A stretch of DNA of 64,000 nucleotides, from the NCBI RefSeq assembly GCF_045528445.1, contig NZ_JBGQQU010000005.1, positions 53,884 to 117,883 of the forward strand, read 5' to 3'. Under the pieces are notes generated by a model. It searched no databases. It had not been told where the DNA came from and saw only the letters and a program-made list of their open reading frames with translations. The position numbers and the translations under genes are program-made. The stretch comes from Desemzia sp045528445. GTDB lineage: Bacteria; Bacillota; Bacilli; Lactobacillales; Carnobacteriaceae. Positions 51,418-61,647 of this stretch are shown piece by piece; within the stretch, counting starts at the first letter, position 1, and every line of letters begins with the position of its first letter.

Positions 51418-51452
51418 AGAAAAAGCCGCTCTCTATAAATAGAAAGCGACTC
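51418..51452 (-). terminator. Terminator of the second ABC exporter pair
   Basis: AGCCGCTCTCT pairs with AGAAAGCGACT, followed by TTTTTCTCT on the minus strand, 18 bp past the stop codon. Confidence 0.75.
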
Positions 51453-51469
51453 AAAGTAGATTAAACAGT

Positions 51470-53242
51470 CTAATTATTTTCTTGGAAAGTTTGAAGTTGG
51501 TACATATCATGATAAACCCCTTGTTGATCAATCAATGATTCATGATTTCCTTCTTCAATAATTTCTCCATGTCGTAACACATAGATTTTATCTGCATCTC
51601 GAATTGTCGATAAGCGATGGGCAATAATAATGGTTGTACGGCCGCGACGCATATTTTCTAACCCTTTTTGGATTTTCTTTTCTGTTTCGGTATCGATATT
51701 TGCGGTAGCTTCATCTAAAATCAATATTTTAGGGTTTCGCAAAATGGTACGGGCAAAACTGATCAATTGTTTTTCACCTGTTGAGAATGTAGCTCCACCT
51801 TCAATAACTTTTGCGTGGTAACCACCATCGAGTTCTTCAATAAAGCTGTCTGCATTTACAAACTCAGCGGCTTGACGGATCTCTTCATCAGAATAATTCC
51901 CATGCAGCCGGATATTGTCAGCAATATCGCCATAAAACATAAAACTATCTTGTAAAACCAATCCCATTTGTTCACGTAATTTTTCAATCGGAATATCCCG
52001 GATGGATTGTCCATCTATCAGCACATCACCTTTAGCGTATTCATAAAAACGCATCAGCACATTAATGATAGAACTCTTTCCTGAACCAGTTTGTCCGACT
52101 AAAGCAATAGTTTGACCAGGTTCTGCCGAAATTGAGATATCTTGGAGAACTTCTTTTTCTTGGTCATAAGAAAAGGATAGATCCTGAATAGCAATTTTCC
52201 CTTCGGTAACCCTGCCAGTTGCGTCCTCTTCTGCACTGGGGGCCATATCATCACGATCTAATAAACTGACTACCCGTGCTCCTGAAACTAATCCATCTTG
52301 AAAAATACTTAAACTATCCAGCATATTTCCAATAGGATGGAAGAACGATTTAGCATATGACGTAAATGCATAAACAATCCCAATATCTACTGCTATACCT
52401 TGCAAATGACGCAATCCAAAGATCCACAATACAACAAACAATGCAATAGCTTCAATCAAATTAATGGCCGGCATCAATAACAAAGCATTCATTTTAAACA
52501 TATTGTTTCTCGCGGCTACATATTGTTGATTTACATCATCAAATTCATTTTTTACTCGTTCTTCTTGATTAAAATGCTGAATAATAGTCATTCCCATAAT
52601 GGATTCACTCAATTTGGCGTTCAATCGACTCAAAGCTTCTCGCATTCGGCCATAGATCAATGTACTGTATTTTTGGTAAATATAAATCAATACAATCACG
52701 ATCGGTACAAAGGCCATAAATACCCATGCTAAACGAGCATTTAGACTAAACATCGCTACACCAATGGTTATGGCATTTAAAAAGCCGTCTAAAAAAGTCA
52801 AGAATACATTCCAAAATTCTTTAATGGTCTCTGTATCATTGGTGACTCGCGAAACTACTGAACCATTCGGAATTTGGTCAAAATAACGCATCCCTAAATG
52901 AACCACTTTATGATAAATTTGGTTTCGCATACTCGCAACTGTTTTCTCGGATGCTATCTTAAAACAATAATCTTTTGCATATACCACAATCATTTTCACT
53001 ATTACAAAACTAAAGTAAAATAGCGTAATACGAATAGTCGCATCAAGAGCTACTTGATCTACAGCTAAGTATTCATCAATGTAGCGTTGAATCACTACAG
53101 GCAAGTAAGCATTTATACTGGAAACAATGACCATTCCAATGATAGCAGCTAAGAACGGCAGCCAAAAAGGTTTTGTAAATGAGAATAAACCAGCTAAAAT
53201 ATGGATTTGTTCTCGTATCGTAAAATTTTTCTTTTGTTCCAC
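51470..53242 (-). CDS. Heterodimeric ABC exporter, catalytic subunit (YheH/BmrD/LmrD-like)
   Basis: About 590 residues: a six-helix exporter domain and an ATPase domain with Walker A GQTGSGKSS, a deviant signature FSTGEKQL and Walker B ILILDEATANID with catalytic Glu. The start is a GTG at 53242, nine bases after GGAGGGG and four bases past the stop of the partner gene; a longer upstream frame overlapping the partner is rejected. It pairs with the next gene as a drug or lipid exporter; the substrate is unknown. Confidence 0.87.
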   Translation of the reverse strand: MEQKKNFTIREQIHILAGLFSFTKPFWLPFLAAIIGMVIVSSINAYLPVVIQRYIDEYLAVDQVALDATIRITLFYFSFVIVKMIVVYAKDYCFKIASEKTVASMRNQIYHKVVHLGMRYFDQIPNGSVVSRVTNDTETIKEFWNVFLTFLDGFLNAITIGVAMFSLNARLAWVFMAFVPIVIVLIYIYQKYSTLIYGRMREALSRLNAKLSESIMGMTIIQHFNQEERVKNEFDDVNQQYVAARNNMFKMNALLLMPAINLIEAIALFVVLWIFGLRHLQGIAVDIGIVYAFTSYAKSFFHPIGNMLDSLSIFQDGLVSGARVVSLLDRDDMAPSAEEDATGRVTEGKIAIQDLSFSYDQEKEVLQDISISAEPGQTIALVGQTGSGKSSIINVLMRFYEYAKGDVLIDGQSIRDIPIEKLREQMGLVLQDSFMFYGDIADNIRLHGNYSDEEIRQAAEFVNADSFIEELDGGYHAKVIEGGATFSTGEKQLISFARTILRNPKILILDEATANIDTETEKKIQKGLENMRRGRTTIIIAHRLSTIRDADKIYVLRHGEIIEEGNHESLIDQQGVYHDMYQLQTFQENN

Positions 53243-53246
53243 TAGT

Positions 53247-55001
53247 TTATTCCCCTCCTTCTTCCACTTTTTGTTGCAGTTGTTGTTCTTCATACATTCT
53301 GCGGTACCAACCCTCATTTTGTAATAATTCGGCATGTTTACCGCGTTCTACGATTTGTCCTTTATCCAAAACAATGATTTCATCCGCGTGCATAATAGAA
53401 CTGATTCGGTGGGTAGCAATAATAGTCGATTCATTTTTTCGGATCGCACGTAAATTGGCTAAAATTTGTGATTCGGTTTGTGCATCTACTGCCGATAAAG
53501 CATCGTCCAAAATCAAAAATTCAGCCTTTGTAGCTAAAGCGCGTGCGATAGCTATCCGTTGCTTTTGTCCACCAGATAGAGAAACTCCGCGTTCTCCAAC
53601 TTTTGTATCGTATCCTTCTGGAAATTGAGTGATATCTTCATGGATATCTGCCAGTTGAGCAAAATACTCCACCTCTTCTTGAGACAGACCAGGATTTACA
53701 AAGCGAATATTTTCTCGAATAGTGGTTGAAAATAAGAACGTATCTTGAGGTACATAACCAATTCCGTTTGCAACAGCATCTAAACGATATTTTTTTAAAT
53801 CCGCCTGATTGTACGTGATTTGACCTTGATACTGATCATAGTCTCGCATCAGTAATTTGAACAACGTACTTTTTCCTGCACCCGTATGGCCTACAACCCC
53901 TAATGTATTTCCACTATCCAAATGAAATTTCGTTCCTTTTAAAACGGGACTTTTCCCTTCCGGATAGGTAAACTCTTGTATATCAAAATCGATGTCTCCC
54001 GTTACAGGAGATGGGATCGGATCTTTCGTTTTTTCCAAATGAGAAGCGTAAGAAAGCAAGGTTGTTACACGATTATAGCTAGCGTCCCCACGTTCTAAAG
54101 TGTTGGCTACACGACCAACGGCCAGCAAAGGCCACGCCATCATAGATAAATAACTAAAATAAGCGATCAGTTCTCCAATAGTGATTCTGCCGATAGAAAT
54201 AAAATAAGTTCCAAAAAATAACGTCAACACATAGGTTAACCCAGTGATACCTTCGATTACCGGAGTATACGCAGAATCCACTTTATAAACCTCTTTGTTT
54301 TTCGCTACCACATTATCCGTATCTTTTATAAAATCAGCGTAATGATGTTCTTCTTCACCAAATGTCTTGATGACTTTCATACCGCCAACACTCTCTTGTA
54401 CTTGGTTGTTCATTTGAGAAAAAGATTCCAATGATTTTCGGTAACGCTTATTGATAGCTTTCCCAAGGTGACGAGCAGCAAAGATCAATAAAGGGAACGG
54501 TAAGATAGTGGTCAACGTCAATTGCCAGTCGACTAAAAAGAACATACTGAACAACGTGACACTCCCTACGGAAATGGAGTCTGTAATCGATAAGATTCCT
54601 CCACCAGCAACAAAGCGAAGAGCTGCTAAGTCATTCGTCGCATGAGCCATTAAATCTCCAGTACGGTATTCATTGAAGAACTGGCTGTCCATCTTAGTAA
54701 AATGAGAAAACAAGCGATTACGCATAATGGATTCCAGCAAAGTTGAATTTCCAAAAAGAGCTGTCCTCCATCCATACCGCAAAACATACATGGTAATCGC
54801 AAAAATAAGAATTAGTCCAGATTGAATAGCTAGATTTTCCCAAGTCAATGTATTGGCGATCATTTGATCAATGATGTTTCCGATAATCAATGGTGTGATA
54901 GCCGATAAAAGCGCACAAATCATCAAAGCAATGATGCCAAATGTATAACTTTTCCACCTCAGTTTAAAAAACCACGATAATTTTTTTAATATTTCAAACA
55001 C
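53247..55001 (-). CDS. Heterodimeric ABC exporter, subunit with degenerate site (YheI/BmrC/LmrC-like)
   Basis: About 584 residues: exporter membrane domain, then Walker A GHTGAGKST, canonical signature LSGGQKQR, and Walker B FLILDDALSAVD in which Asp replaces the catalytic Glu. As in the pair at 5546-9051, the deviant parts lie on opposite subunits, which predicts one dead and one active ATP site. The start is a GTG at 55001 after AAGGGGAG; an in-frame start at 55058 lacks a ribosome site. Confidence 0.87.
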   Translation of the reverse strand: MFEILKKLSWFFKLRWKSYTFGIIALMICALLSAITPLIIGNIIDQMIANTLTWENLAIQSGLILIFAITMYVLRYGWRTALFGNSTLLESIMRNRLFSHFTKMDSQFFNEYRTGDLMAHATNDLAALRFVAGGGILSITDSISVGSVTLFSMFFLVDWQLTLTTILPFPLLIFAARHLGKAINKRYRKSLESFSQMNNQVQESVGGMKVIKTFGEEEHHYADFIKDTDNVVAKNKEVYKVDSAYTPVIEGITGLTYVLTLFFGTYFISIGRITIGELIAYFSYLSMMAWPLLAVGRVANTLERGDASYNRVTTLLSYASHLEKTKDPIPSPVTGDIDFDIQEFTYPEGKSPVLKGTKFHLDSGNTLGVVGHTGAGKSTLFKLLMRDYDQYQGQITYNQADLKKYRLDAVANGIGYVPQDTFLFSTTIRENIRFVNPGLSQEEVEYFAQLADIHEDITQFPEGYDTKVGERGVSLSGGQKQRIAIARALATKAEFLILDDALSAVDAQTESQILANLRAIRKNESTIIATHRISSIMHADEIIVLDKGQIVERGKHAELLQNEGWYRRMYEEQQLQQKVEEGGE

Positions 55002-55355
55002 TGTATCTCCCCTTAATAAATAATTTTGTAACGTTTCACAAGATAAGGCAAAAGACACTTTTCAATGCTGAGTAAAATGTCTTTCGTCAAAAACTCCATT
55101 ACATGGCAGTTTCGTTCCCTTACATGTTTCTTCCTGAAAACAATAGCATAGTTATTTTACCATATCTTATAATCAGCGTCTGTTATAAAATCTTTATTCT
55201 AACAAGCAGCTTTCTCTCCTTCTTCCGTTTCTGTGAAAGACTCTCTTTTCAAATATTCGTCACAAAGAAAGATTAAATTTTTTACAGTCATTAATGCTCT
55301 TTGCAGAATATGGTATCATTAATAAATAGATGAAACCGTTCCAAGGAGGATAACC

Positions 55356-56708
55356 ATGAGTTTTGAACAAACTTATACACAACAGCAAAAACAAAGCCAA
55401 AAGTTAGCTATGACTCAACAATTGCAACAGTCAATTCAAATGCTGAACATGAATCAAGAAGAGTTGGTTTTGTTCTTAAAGCAAAAAGCTTTGGGGAATC
55501 CTTTGATTGAAGTCAAAGTAAAACAATCTTCCCCAACTGAAAGACAACATAGTCTTTCCTACAATACTTCATCAGCTCCTACGAACTATAATCCAATTGA
55601 TCAAGCAGCAGACAGACAAACCTCTTTATTTACTTCTGTCATTGACCAAATCAACTTGACTATGAGAGATACATATCTAAGAGAACTTGTATTGTGGCTG
55701 GCGAGCTACTTAGATGAAAATGGCTATCTGACTATTTCGCTAGATGACGCTATAGAAAAAACTGGTGCTGAAGAAATTCAACTGATTGATGCTCTGACAT
55801 TGTTGCAGCAACTCGAGCCAGCTGGTGTCGGAGCTAGATCTCTACAAGAATGTTTGATGCTGCAAACCGAACGTGATAATGAAGCTCCAAATATGGCTTA
55901 CCTTATATTGGAAGAATCTTTTGATTTATTCAGTTCTCATAAATGGGGAAAATTGGCTAAACAATATACTGTGCCTTTGTTGACTATTCAAGAAATATCC
56001 GATTATGTTCAAACCTTAACCGCACATCCTGGTTCTTCTTACAGCAACCAAGAAAATCAATTTATTCGTCCCGATGTTATCGTAAGACAATTAGATGACC
56101 AACTCTCTGTTGTTTCTGCTAAAACTGGCTTACCCATCATCAAATTCCAGAAAGAATATTACCAAGACATGTTGCTGGTTGAAGACAACGATGTTAGGAA
56201 GTTTATTAATGAAAAATATGCAGAATACGAGTGGATACAACGTAGTCTGCAACAAAGAGAAGAGACCATTGTGCGCGTGGGTGCAGCCATAGTTGAAAAA
56301 CAAAAAGAGTTCTTTTTTAAAGAGTCTCATCCTTTAACTCCAATGACCCTGAAAGAGATCGCTCAAGTGTTGGATATCCATGAGTCAACAGTAAGCCGCT
56401 CCATAAATGACAAATATTTTCAGACGGATTTCGGCGTTTATGAAATGAGGTCCTTCTTTACTACAGGATTAAAGCAATCTTCATCTTCACTAAATAACGA
56501 CCTGACAGAACAAGCTATTTCTTCTGAAGAAGTAAAATCTAAAATCAAAAACATGATTGCGGAAGAAAATAAATTAAAACCCTTGTCTGATCAAAAGATT
56601 TCCAGTGCACTAGCTGAAGAAGGAATTACCATCTCCAGAAGAACGGTAACCAAATATCGAGAGTCCCTCTCCATACCATCCTCCACAAACAGAAAAAGAT
56701 ACGCATAG
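55356..56708 (+). CDS. rpoN: RNA polymerase sigma-54 factor
   Basis: A 450-residue sigma-54. Region I is Gln-rich with LAMTQQLQQSIQMLNMNQEEL, the core-binding domain follows, a helix-turn-helix is near residue 350 (KEIAQVLDIHESTVSRSINDKY) and the RpoN box ISRRTVTKYRE is near the C-terminus. It recognises -24/-12 promoters and needs an ATP-dependent activator. In related bacteria such activators control mannose-type PTS operons; none is in this window. Ribosome site AAGGAGG precedes the ATG. No sigma-54 promoter was found here. Confidence 0.95.
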   Translation: MSFEQTYTQQQKQSQKLAMTQQLQQSIQMLNMNQEELVLFLKQKALGNPLIEVKVKQSSPTERQHSLSYNTSSAPTNYNPIDQAADRQTSLFTSVIDQINLTMRDTYLRELVLWLASYLDENGYLTISLDDAIEKTGAEEIQLIDALTLLQQLEPAGVGARSLQECLMLQTERDNEAPNMAYLILEESFDLFSSHKWGKLAKQYTVPLLTIQEISDYVQTLTAHPGSSYSNQENQFIRPDVIVRQLDDQLSVVSAKTGLPIIKFQKEYYQDMLLVEDNDVRKFINEKYAEYEWIQRSLQQREETIVRVGAAIVEKQKEFFFKESHPLTPMTLKEIAQVLDIHESTVSRSINDKYFQTDFGVYEMRSFFTTGLKQSSSSLNNDLTEQAISSEEVKSKIKNMIAEENKLKPLSDQKISSALAEEGITISRRTVTKYRESLSIPSSTNRKRYA

Positions 56709-56763
56709 AGCGTGGAGCAGGGCGTTTAAAAAACAGCCGTCTCTACACAAAATGAAAAAATTT

Positions 56764-56806
56764 AAAAAGCTAGCAGAAGGACTGATTTCTTCTACTAGCT
56801 CTTTTC
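56764..56806. terminator. Bidirectional terminator between rpoN and whiA
   Basis: AAAGCTAGCAGAAG pairs imperfectly with CTTCTACTAGCTCTTT between convergent genes. A copy of AGAGCGTGGAGC (56707-56718) sits at the end of rpoN. Confidence 0.75.
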
Positions 56807-56807
56807 T

Positions 56808-57758
56808 TTAGTTGCTTACACCTATCTGGCTTTTGCTTCGATAACTTTCGGCCATTTCATTTAGCTTTCGTAAACGATGGTTGATACCCGATTTGCTGAT
56901 TTTTCCACTAGGTACTAAATCACCCAGTTCTTTTAGAGTCACATCTGGATTTTCCACACGCACGATCGCAATCTCTTTTAACTTTTCCGGAAGACTTTCC
57001 AAGCCTACCACTTCTTCCAAGAAACGAATGTTTTCTATTTGTTTGCTGGCAGCATCAATCGTTTTATTCATATTGGCATTTTCGCAATTGACTAAACGAT
57101 TCACAGAATTACGCATATCTCGAACAATACGAATATCTTCAAACTTCAGCATGGCATTCGTAGCACCAATCAGTGCCAAGAAATCAGCGATTTTTTCAGC
57201 TTCTTTTAAGTACGTGATATAACCGTTTCTTCTACTAATCGTCCGAGCATTCAGCCCGAATTTATTCATCATCGAACAAATATCATCATTGTGTTCTTCA
57301 TAATTCGAATAAATCTCTAAATGATACCGACTAGTTTCGGGATTATTCACTGAACCGCCTGCTAAAAAGGCTCCTCTTAAATAAGATTTCGTTTTTTGAT
57401 TGTTCTCTGAAATCTCTTTACTGACATGTCCTTGATACAACATCCCATCCATGATCGATAAATCTGCTAAAACCTTTTTGGTCCCTTGTTTTAAACGCAC
57501 AATATAAACATTGTTTTTTTTCAGTTTCATTTTACGTCTCACTAATAGTTCACTCTCGACTTCAAAATGATCTTTCAACAGAACATAAATCCGTCTCGCA
57601 ATAGCTGCGTTTTCAGATTGAACATTTAAAATAAACTTCTTTTCAACTAAACTGATGCTCCCATTCATCCGAATCAATGCTGCCAACTCAGCTTTTGCAT
57701 GCTCTCTGTGAACTTCCAACTGCGTGAGTTCCTTTTTTACCTCTGAGGCAAATGACAA
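56808..57758 (-). CDS. whiA: DNA-binding protein WhiA
   Basis: A 316-residue protein with an N-terminal domain related to LAGLIDADG endonucleases (LRGAFLAGGSVNNPETSRYHLEI, shortened to its GAFLAGGSVN core) and a C-terminal helix-turn-helix (LKELGDLVPSGKISKSGINHRLRKL core). It binds DNA and affects cell division and chromosome segregation in Bacillus and sporulation in Streptomyces. It is the third gene of the conserved rapZ-yvcK-whiA unit. Confidence 0.95.
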   Translation of the reverse strand: MSFASEVKKELTQLEVHREHAKAELAALIRMNGSISLVEKKFILNVQSENAAIARRIYVLLKDHFEVESELLVRRKMKLKKNNVYIVRLKQGTKKVLADLSIMDGMLYQGHVSKEISENNQKTKSYLRGAFLAGGSVNNPETSRYHLEIYSNYEEHNDDICSMMNKFGLNARTISRRNGYITYLKEAEKIADFLALIGATNAMLKFEDIRIVRDMRNSVNRLVNCENANMNKTIDAASKQIENIRFLEEVVGLESLPEKLKEIAIVRVENPDVTLKELGDLVPSGKISKSGINHRLRKLNEMAESYRSKSQIGVSN

Positions 57759-57787
57759 ACCCTTCCCCTCCTTTCGCTGTTATCTTT

Positions 57788-58831
57788 TTATAACGTATCT
57801 AAATTAGTTTCGTATTTTTTTCCGTAATATTGGATGTCAAAGGATATTTTAAAGAGTTCTTCCACAACTTTATCTTTATCGTGAAACACTCCATTGTCTC
57901 TCAGTTCTAAAAAGTTATTTGAAATAATCATGGGTACTTCTTTTTTCAAACCATTAAAATTATGATCTACCTGCACTAAATACTCATCATATTTTTCAGT
58001 ATCGATATAATTTTCAGGCACTTCTCCAATATTGACTAAAACTGTATCAATAAATTTTTGGTTCATATGACGATGCAACACTTCAATATGATTGGCATCC
58101 GAAAAATTTTCTGTTTCACCAAGCTGAGTCATGATATTGCAAATGTAAACCACATTTGCTTGTGTTTCGACCACTGCTTTTCCTATCTCAGGAATCATCA
58201 GATTCGGTAAAATACTGGTGTACAAACTTCCTGGTCCTAAAACAACCATATCTGCGTCCATGATAGCTGAAACTACTTTGCGAGCTGCTTTTACTTCTCT
58301 CGACCCGTCCAGCTTTGTCACATACACATGATCAATGAGTTTGCGGTGCTTTGCAATTGAAGATTCGCCACTCTCTTGAGTTCCATCTTCAAATACAGCA
58401 TGCAATTCTAAAGGCTCTTCAGCTGCTGGATAAACATGCCCATCAATCATCATCATTTTTCCTAATACTTGAATGGCTTCATAAATATTGCCTTTCATTT
58501 CAGCCATAGCTGAAATGATGAGATTCCCGATAGAATGTCCAGCTAGCGATTGGTCATTCACAGCAAAACGGTATTGAAAAATTTCTTTTTGCATCGCTGG
58601 GATATCTGAAAGAGACACTAATACGTTTCGAATGTCTCCAGGAGGAACAGCATTTACTTGTCGGCGCAAGTCGCCGCTGCTCCCTCCATCATCTGCCACT
58701 GTAACGATTGCAGTTACGTCTGAATTTTTTGCCCTAAGCCCTGCCAGTACAACCGGAAGTCCAGTTCCACCACCGATAACGACTATTTTCGGCTTTCTAT
58801 TTTTCTTCTTGTTTGTTTTTTCATTCATCAT
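57788..58831 (-). CDS. yvcK: Gluconeogenesis factor YvcK/GlmR
   Basis: A 347-residue Rossmann-fold protein of the CofD/YvcK family with VVIGGGTGLPVVLAGL and VTVADDGGSSGDLR. In Bacillus it binds UDP-GlcNAc and stimulates GlmS, supporting cell wall synthesis on gluconeogenic carbon. Its ATG overlaps the rapZ stop (ATGA). The class III fbp gene in the window belongs to the same gluconeogenic theme. Confidence 0.94.
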   Translation of the reverse strand: MMNEKTNKKKNRKPKIVVIGGGTGLPVVLAGLRAKNSDVTAIVTVADDGGSSGDLRRQVNAVPPGDIRNVLVSLSDIPAMQKEIFQYRFAVNDQSLAGHSIGNLIISAMAEMKGNIYEAIQVLGKMMMIDGHVYPAAEEPLELHAVFEDGTQESGESSIAKHRKLIDHVYVTKLDGSREVKAARKVVSAIMDADMVVLGPGSLYTSILPNLMIPEIGKAVVETQANVVYICNIMTQLGETENFSDANHIEVLHRHMNQKFIDTVLVNIGEVPENYIDTEKYDEYLVQVDHNFNGLKKEVPMIISNNFLELRDNGVFHDKDKVVEELFKISFDIQYYGKKYETNLDTL

Positions 58832-59715
58832 GATCGATTCACTGACTCCTTGGTCTTTTCATAATCGCGATGTGTAATATGAACTGGGTACCCATCTGAC
58901 TGTATTTTTGCTGCTATACGTTCTGTCAAGGCCACAGAACGGTGTTTTCCGCCTGTACAGCCAATCGCGATCGTCACGCTGCTTTTACCTTCTTTTTTAT
59001 AACCTGGCAATACATATTCTAGTAAATCTGTAAATTTACGGTAAAAGACTTCAGTTTCCGGTTGTTGCATTACATAATCATATACTGCTTTATCTTTTCC
59101 GGTCAGTGGACGCAAATCATTGATATAATGAGGGTTCGGTAAGAATCGAACATCCATCACGACATCTGCATCAATTGGTAAACCGTACTTGAATCCAAAA
59201 GAAACCATCTCTACACGAAAAGTTGTTGTTTCTGCTGTGTGAAATTCGTTTAGGATCTTAGTTCTGAGTTGACGTGGTGTCAACTCGGATGTATCAATCA
59301 CTAACTGTGCTCTTCCTTTTATAGCTTCAAGCATGTCTCTTTCTCTTTTTATACCATCCATTACTCGTCCGCCATTAGCTAATGGGTGAGTTCTCCGAGT
59401 TTCTTTGTATCTAGACACTAACTGAGTATCATTAGCATCTAAGTACAACACTTTTGTGGTGATAAAAGAAGTATTGTCTAAACTTTCTAGAGCTGGAACT
59501 AATTCGTCGAAAAAAGCACTCGATCTTAAATCAATAACAAGTGCAATTTTGTTTAGTTTGCCTGATTCCTTCACTAACTCCCAAAATTTTGGCAGTAGAC
59601 TGGGTGGCATGTTGTCCACACAAAAATAACCCATATCTTCAAAACTTTGCATAGCTACGGTTTTCCCCGCTCCGCTCATACCAGTGATGATCACTATGTT
59701 CAAACTTTCAACCAT
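58828..59715 (-). CDS. rapZ: RNase adapter RapZ (nucleotide-binding protein YvcJ)
   Basis: A 295-residue P-loop protein with Walker A ITGMSGAGKTVAMQ near residue 11, Walker B-like LVIDLRS, and the C-terminal signature IAIGCTGGKHRSVALTE. In E. coli it directs decay of GlmZ sRNA; in Firmicutes YvcJ binds nucleotides and affects competence. First gene of rapZ-yvcK-whiA. Confidence 0.94.
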   Translation of the reverse strand: MVESLNIVIITGMSGAGKTVAMQSFEDMGYFCVDNMPPSLLPKFWELVKESGKLNKIALVIDLRSSAFFDELVPALESLDNTSFITTKVLYLDANDTQLVSRYKETRRTHPLANGGRVMDGIKRERDMLEAIKGRAQLVIDTSELTPRQLRTKILNEFHTAETTTFRVEMVSFGFKYGLPIDADVVMDVRFLPNPHYINDLRPLTGKDKAVYDYVMQQPETEVFYRKFTDLLEYVLPGYKKEGKSSVTIAIGCTGGKHRSVALTERIAAKIQSDGYPVHITHRDYEKTKESVNRS

Positions 59716-59758
59716 ATTATTCGCCTCTTTCTCTTTTTCGTCCCCTAATATCCATCAC

Positions 59759-59772
59759 TATATTATAACATT
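59759..59772 (-). promoter_or_regulatory. Extended -10 promoter of rapZ-yvcK-whiA
   Basis: Minus-strand TGTTATAAT has a perfect TATAAT (59767-59762) with the TG extension; no good -35 is seen. Confidence 0.55.
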
Positions 59773-59914
59773 CCGGGCGTGTCATGTATAGCGTCCCTCA
59801 TCTATTTTTAAGAAATAAGAACTATCCTTTGTTTTTTAGTCAAATTTAGAGTAAATTACTATATGGGAGAATAGTTGTGTGAAATATAAAACAATAAGAA
59901 AAGAGTGATTTATT

Positions 59915-61306
59915 ATGAGCAAAAAGGAAACTGTCATTATTGGCTCCGGTCCAGGAGGATACGTATCCGCGATACGAGCGGCACAGTTGGGGCAAAAAGT
60001 CACCATTATTGAAAAACAATACATTGGTGGAACTTGTTTGAATGTAGGGTGTATTCCTTCAAAAGCACTCATTACCGCTGCGCATGCATTTCACAATGCA
60101 ACAAATTCTGAGATATTTGGTGTACAAACAGAAAGTGCTCAGATTGATTTAGAAAAAACACAAGACTGGAAAGAAAATACAGTTGTAAAACGTTTGACTG
60201 GTGGAGTAGAAGCTTTATTAAGAAAAAACAAGGTGGAAATCATCAGAGGTACTGCAAGTTTTAAAGACAGCAATCATTTGATTGTTGAAAAAGCAGACGG
60301 TACAGAAGAAATTGAATTCACAAACGCTGTTATTTCTACAGGTACAACTGCCATCGCATTAGATGAAGTTCCTTTTGGCGATAAAGTCGTAGATACAACT
60401 GGAGGAATGGCTCTGAGAAAAGCACCTGAATCACTTGTGATTATTGGTGGCGGTTATGTTGGAACACAATTAGCTGGAGCTTTCAGCAACTTAGGTGTAA
60501 AAGTAACCATTTTAGAAAAAGAGTCTCACGTTGTACATTTCTTTGATGAAGACATGTCTAAAATGGTTGAAAAAAATTATGCTAGTAAAGGTATTGAAAT
60601 CATTACAAACGCAAACATCAAAAGAACTACCGAATCAGCTGATGATGTGACGATCACTTATGAAAAAAATGGTAAAGAAGAATCTGTTACAGCAAGTGTT
60701 GCGCTTGTATCTGCTGGAAGAAAACCTTATACGAAAGGTTTGAACTTAGAAAGTGTCGGCGTTGAAATGCACGAAAACGGTCGTATCAAAGTCAGCGAAA
60801 CGTTACAAACTTCAGTTAGCGGAATTTATGCTATCGGAGACGTAGCTCCTGGTCCTGCATTTGCTCACAAAGCAAGTTATGAAGGAAAAGTTGTTGCAGA
60901 AGTAATTTCAGGTCAAAATCCTGCTTTAGAAGAAGAAGTTCTTCCTATCGCGGTTTATACAGAACCTGAGATGGCCACTGTAGGGATGTCAGCTACTGAA
61001 GCTAAAAAATCTGATCGAAACTTAAAAATCAGCAAATTTCCTCTTGCAGGAAATGGCCGTGCATTATCTTTGAACCAAACAGAAGGTTTTGTTCGTTTAA
61101 TTACTGATGAAGATAACGATCATACTCTTGTGGGAGCACAGATTGTTGGTGTTGGGGCTCCCGACATTATCAGTGAAGTAGGCTTTGCAATTAAAAACGG
61201 CATGAATGCTGATGATATCTCGTTGACGATTCATGCTCACCCTTCACTTGCCGAGTCTATTATGGATGCATCTGAGTTAGCTTTAGGTATGCCTATCCAT
61301 ATGTAA
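59915..61306 (+). CDS. lpdA: Dihydrolipoyl dehydrogenase
   Basis: A 463-residue flavoprotein disulfide reductase (E3). FAD motif IIGSGPGGYVSAIRAA, redox pair C41/C46 in GGTCLNVGCIPSKAL, NAD motif IIGGGYVGTQLAG and the C-terminal HAHPSLAESI with the His-Glu pair are present. It is monocistronic, with no E1/E2 genes nearby. Together with the GcvH-like protein at 12469 it could serve lipoyl chemistry, or it may serve a 2-oxoacid complex encoded elsewhere. Confidence 0.92.
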   Translation: MSKKETVIIGSGPGGYVSAIRAAQLGQKVTIIEKQYIGGTCLNVGCIPSKALITAAHAFHNATNSEIFGVQTESAQIDLEKTQDWKENTVVKRLTGGVEALLRKNKVEIIRGTASFKDSNHLIVEKADGTEEIEFTNAVISTGTTAIALDEVPFGDKVVDTTGGMALRKAPESLVIIGGGYVGTQLAGAFSNLGVKVTILEKESHVVHFFDEDMSKMVEKNYASKGIEIITNANIKRTTESADDVTITYEKNGKEESVTASVALVSAGRKPYTKGLNLESVGVEMHENGRIKVSETLQTSVSGIYAIGDVAPGPAFAHKASYEGKVVAEVISGQNPALEEEVLPIAVYTEPEMATVGMSATEAKKSDRNLKISKFPLAGNGRALSLNQTEGFVRLITDEDNDHTLVGAQIVGVGAPDIISEVGFAIKNGMNADDISLTIHAHPSLAESIMDASELALGMPIHM

Positions 61307-61370
61307 TTTCTAAAGAAAGGACTTGGGTCATCCTTTTTTAACCATACCAGTTTTTAAAACTTGAATGGAT

Positions 61371-61425
61371 AGCATCGCTAATCTTGTTAAGTGTTATTTT
61401 TAACAGGTCTAGTGATGCTCTTTTT
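61371..61425 (+). terminator. Terminator after the dihydrolipoyl dehydrogenase gene
   Basis: AGCATCGCTA plus TTGTTAA pair with TTAACA plus TAGTGATGCT, followed by TTTTT. A weaker hairpin with T tract is at 61314-61339. No gene was seen in 61307-61647. Confidence 0.75.
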
Positions 61426-61582
61426 AACCCGCTTTCCTTTACTTCAAGTCTTTTTAAGATCTATTTTATTTCAAATCAACTGCTTGAATCTGAATTAGAA
61501 TTCTAATTGCTCATATTTATTCATGGTACTTTTATTAAAGTGTTTACTCCTACGGATTGTCCCTAATAACAATTGCATAAAA

Positions 61583-61640
61583 ATCTATAAACAAACAGGA
61601 GTGAGGATAAAGATACCCTCACTCCTGTTTGTTTATAGAT
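61583..61640 (-). terminator. Terminator of the phosphohexomutase gene
   Basis: A perfect 24-bp inverted repeat (61583-61606 with 61617-61640) with a ten-base loop, followed by a short T run on the minus strand. One of the longest stems in the window. Confidence 0.85.
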
Positions 61641-61647
61641 CAATAAA

